The translations under genes and the position numbers were made by a program. A stretch of 64,000 bases of DNA, taken from positions 62,001-126,000 of the forward strand of contig CALUPT010000005.1 of the NCBI GenBank assembly GCA_944322715.1, in the 5' to 3' direction. Each line of letters starts with the position of its first letter. The stretch's first letter is position 1. The notes below the pieces were generated by a model. It saw only the letters and a list, made by a program, of their open reading frames with translations, was not told the DNA's origin and did not search any database. The stretch comes from an uncultured Bacteroidales bacterium. Lineage in GTDB: Bacteria; Bacteroidota; Bacteroidia; Bacteroidales; UBA932. This document shows positions 62,366 through 64,000 of the stretch, piece after piece.

Positions 62366-64000
62366 ATGAAAAAGTTTTTTGCACTTTGTATTGCATTCTG
62401 CGGGCTGATACAGTCCGCAGATGCTTTCAATGATTTCTTCACTCCTGTCAGAAACACGGAATTGCGTGCTCCGGCGGTACCACTGCTTACGTCCGACCCG
62501 TTCTTTTCCATCTGGTCTCCTGCCGACTGTCTGTATGACAGGGATGCCGTCCACTGGTCAGGTTCTGAAAAACCGCTTACCGGTGCTGTACGTGTCGATG
62601 GAGAAGTGTACCGTTTCATGGGAGAGCCCGACAGTACGGTTCTTGCATTCTCACGTGCTGCAGCGCAGAAATCCGTGGATGTCCTTCCTACGCAGACCTA
62701 TTATACATTTACATGCGGGCCTGTGGAACTTGACATCGTATTTACAGCCCCTATGCTTCCGGATGACCTGGATCTGCTGTCAGCTCCGGTGAACTACGTT
62801 TCCTACCGGGCGCGGTCAATTGACAGGAAATCCCATTCAGTACAGATTTATCTTGAGGTCACTCCCTGGATGGCTGTCAACACTCCTGACCAGCCGACTG
62901 TGGCCGATGCGTTTTCGGAGGCAGGACTGTCATATCTCAGGTGCGGCACGATAGAACAGGCATACACCGAGCGCACAGGAGATGCCGTAGGCATAGACTG
63001 GGGATATGTCTATCTTGCAGGCCGTATCTGTTCACGCATATCCCTGAGTCTCGGCGGTTCCGCCGGGATGAAGGAAGTCTTTGCCGCAACCGGACATCTT
63101 CTCCCGGGCAGCAGGGAAATAGTCAACCGCGACCCGGTCAGGACACATGCAATGGCATATTCCGAAGATCTCGGGAATGTTGACAGGAATGGCATAAGCG
63201 GGTTCATGATGATCGGATATGATGACATATACTGCGTGGAATATATGTTCCGCAAGCAGATGGCATACTGGAAGCACGGCGGGGAAGTCAGCATAACCGA
63301 TGTGTTCGGACGCGCGGCTTCGGATTATGACTCCGTGATGCGCCGCTGCCGGGAGTTCGATGAATTGGTGTATTCCGACGGGGAGAAGGCAGGAGGCAGG
63401 AAATATGCCGAGCTGTTGTCCCTGGCATACAGGCAGGTGATTGCCGCACACAAGCTCTTCACTGATGAAAAAGGGAACCTCCTGTTCTTTTCCAAGGAAA
63501 ACGGCAGCAACGGCTGCATCAACACCGTTGACCTGACCTATCCTTCCGCTCCGCTGTTCCTTGTCTACAATACCGACCTTCTGAAAGGGATGATGACAAG
63601 TATCTTCGAATACAGCGCGAGCGGACGCTGGAACAAGCCGTTCCCGGCACATGATCTCGGCAAGTATCCGAAGGCAAACGGTCAGATCTATGACGGGGAC
63701 ATGCCTGTCGAGGAGGGCGGCAACATGCTTGTCCTTGCCGCTGCAATATCGAAAGCGGATGGCAATGCCTCGTACGCGGCACGTTACTGGAATCTGCTGA
63801 CAGTGTGGGCCGACTATCTGGTGAAATACGGGCAGGATCCTGAAAACCAGCTGTGTACGGATGATTTTGCGGGACACTGGGCACATAATGCAAACCTTTC
63901 GGCAAAGGCGATAATGGGAATCGCCGGATACAGTGAAATGGCAAGGATGCTGGGTATGGAGGATACGGCAGACAGGTATATGGACATTGCACGCCGTATG
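62366..64000 (+). CDS. Glutaminase-type DUF4964/DUF5127/DUF4965 protein (3' end cut by window)
   Basis: Exported protein; 545 codons are present and the frame runs off the window. The signal peptide MKKFFALCIAFCGLIQSADA begins at the ATG at 62366; an in-frame ATG 24 bases earlier is less likely. The mature part starts with the DUF4964-like RNTELRAPAVPLLTSDPFFS. DUF5127 follows at about 85-310 and DUF4965 at about 330-500, with EYMFRKQMAYWKHGGEV, NLLFFSKENGSNGCINTVDL and YPSAPLFLVYNTDLLKGMM. A DUF1793 helical barrel starts near 505 (AHDLGKYPKANGQIY and MPVEEGGNMLVLAA lie just before). The family includes fungal glutaminase A; in Bacteroidales the true substrate is largely unknown. Confidence 0.88.
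   Translation, partial: MKKFFALCIAFCGLIQSADAFNDFFTPVRNTELRAPAVPLLTSDPFFSIWSPADCLYDRDAVHWSGSEKPLTGAVRVDGEVYRFMGEPDSTVLAFSRAAAQKSVDVLPTQTYYTFTCGPVELDIVFTAPMLPDDLDLLSAPVNYVSYRARSIDRKSHSVQIYLEVTPWMAVNTPDQPTVADAFSEAGLSYLRCGTIEQAYTERTGDAVGIDWGYVYLAGRICSRISLSLGGSAGMKEVFAATGHLLPGSREIVNRDPVRTHAMAYSEDLGNVDRNGISGFMMIGYDDIYCVEYMFRKQMAYWKHGGEVSITDVFGRAASDYDSVMRRCREFDELVYSDGEKAGGRKYAELLSLAYRQVIAAHKLFTDEKGNLLFFSKENGSNGCINTVDLTYPSAPLFLVYNTDLLKGMMTSIFEYSASGRWNKPFPAHDLGKYPKANGQIYDGDMPVEEGGNMLVLAAAISKADGNASYAARYWNLLTVWADYLVKYGQDPENQLCTDDFAGHWAHNANLSAKAIMGIAGYSEMARMLGMEDTADRYMDIARRM

Overview
This 64 kb window reads as a chromosomal segment of a fairly GC-rich member of the Bacteroidota, most likely order Bacteroidales. 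The evidence is two SusC/RagA receptors (one paired with SusD), an ECF-sigma/FecR pair next to an STN-containing receptor, the phylum-typical families DUF4270, DUF4294, DUF3098, DUF1735, DUF4974 and BACON, GH97, a TlpA/DUF4369 lipoprotein, and many promoters of the Bacteroidetes type (TTTG, about 19 bases, TAnnTTTG). Starts rarely have a Shine-Dalgarno sequence. No rRNA, tRNA, CRISPR array, insertion sequence, prophage or integrase was seen.

Layout. 1-4.2 kb: the 5' part of a SusC receptor with STN domain, divergent from its ECF sigma factor and FecR anti-sigma factor. 4.2-13.2 kb: an XRE-cupin regulator and acyl-CoA ligase, rubredoxin, long-chain acyl-CoA ligase, deoxynucleoside kinase, acyltransferase, metallo-beta-lactamase-fold hydrolase and MFS exporter. 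13.2-24.0 kb, minus strand: a 22-gene ribosomal operon from rplP to rplQ with secY, map, infA and rpoA. It starts at rplP behind its own consensus promoter; the usual upstream genes (rpsJ to rpsC) are not attached. 24.1-30.4 kb: DUF4294, lpxH, uppP, DUF3098, ftsX, a glycogen-synthase-like half protein and DUF4270. 30.5-36.4 kb: acpP, uvrC, a TlpA-like lipoprotein, and an operon of two unknown lipoproteins and an outer-membrane barrel. 36.5-43.3 kb: a TetR-controlled RND efflux operon with an extra lipoprotein. 43.5-52.9 kb: GH97, mutS, a glycosyltransferase, a YfhO-family membrane protein and bcp. 53-64 kb: a SusC/SusD locus with a DUF1735 lipoprotein and a calcineurin-like phosphoesterase, facing a BACON lipoprotein and a DUF4965/glutaminase-type protein cut by the window end.

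How the parts fit. Both ends of the window are nutrient-capture loci of the Sus type. The middle is housekeeping: translation, secretion, envelope synthesis, cell division, fatty acid activation and DNA repair. A degenerate REP-like repeat family (core GTCATcCTGAGCGcAGCGAAGGATC or its G-to-A-type variants) sits between genes at four places. In one place it is read in frame inside the YfhO-family protein. It also supplies the end of the DUF4270 gene.

No single clearly new multi-gene system stands out. The best leads are the split ribosomal operon with its own leader, the repeat-derived peptide in the YfhO protein, a tandem 74-bp promoter-bearing repeat before the TlpA gene, an uncharacterised barrel/lipoprotein operon, and a possible small RNA opposite the XRE-cupin regulator.
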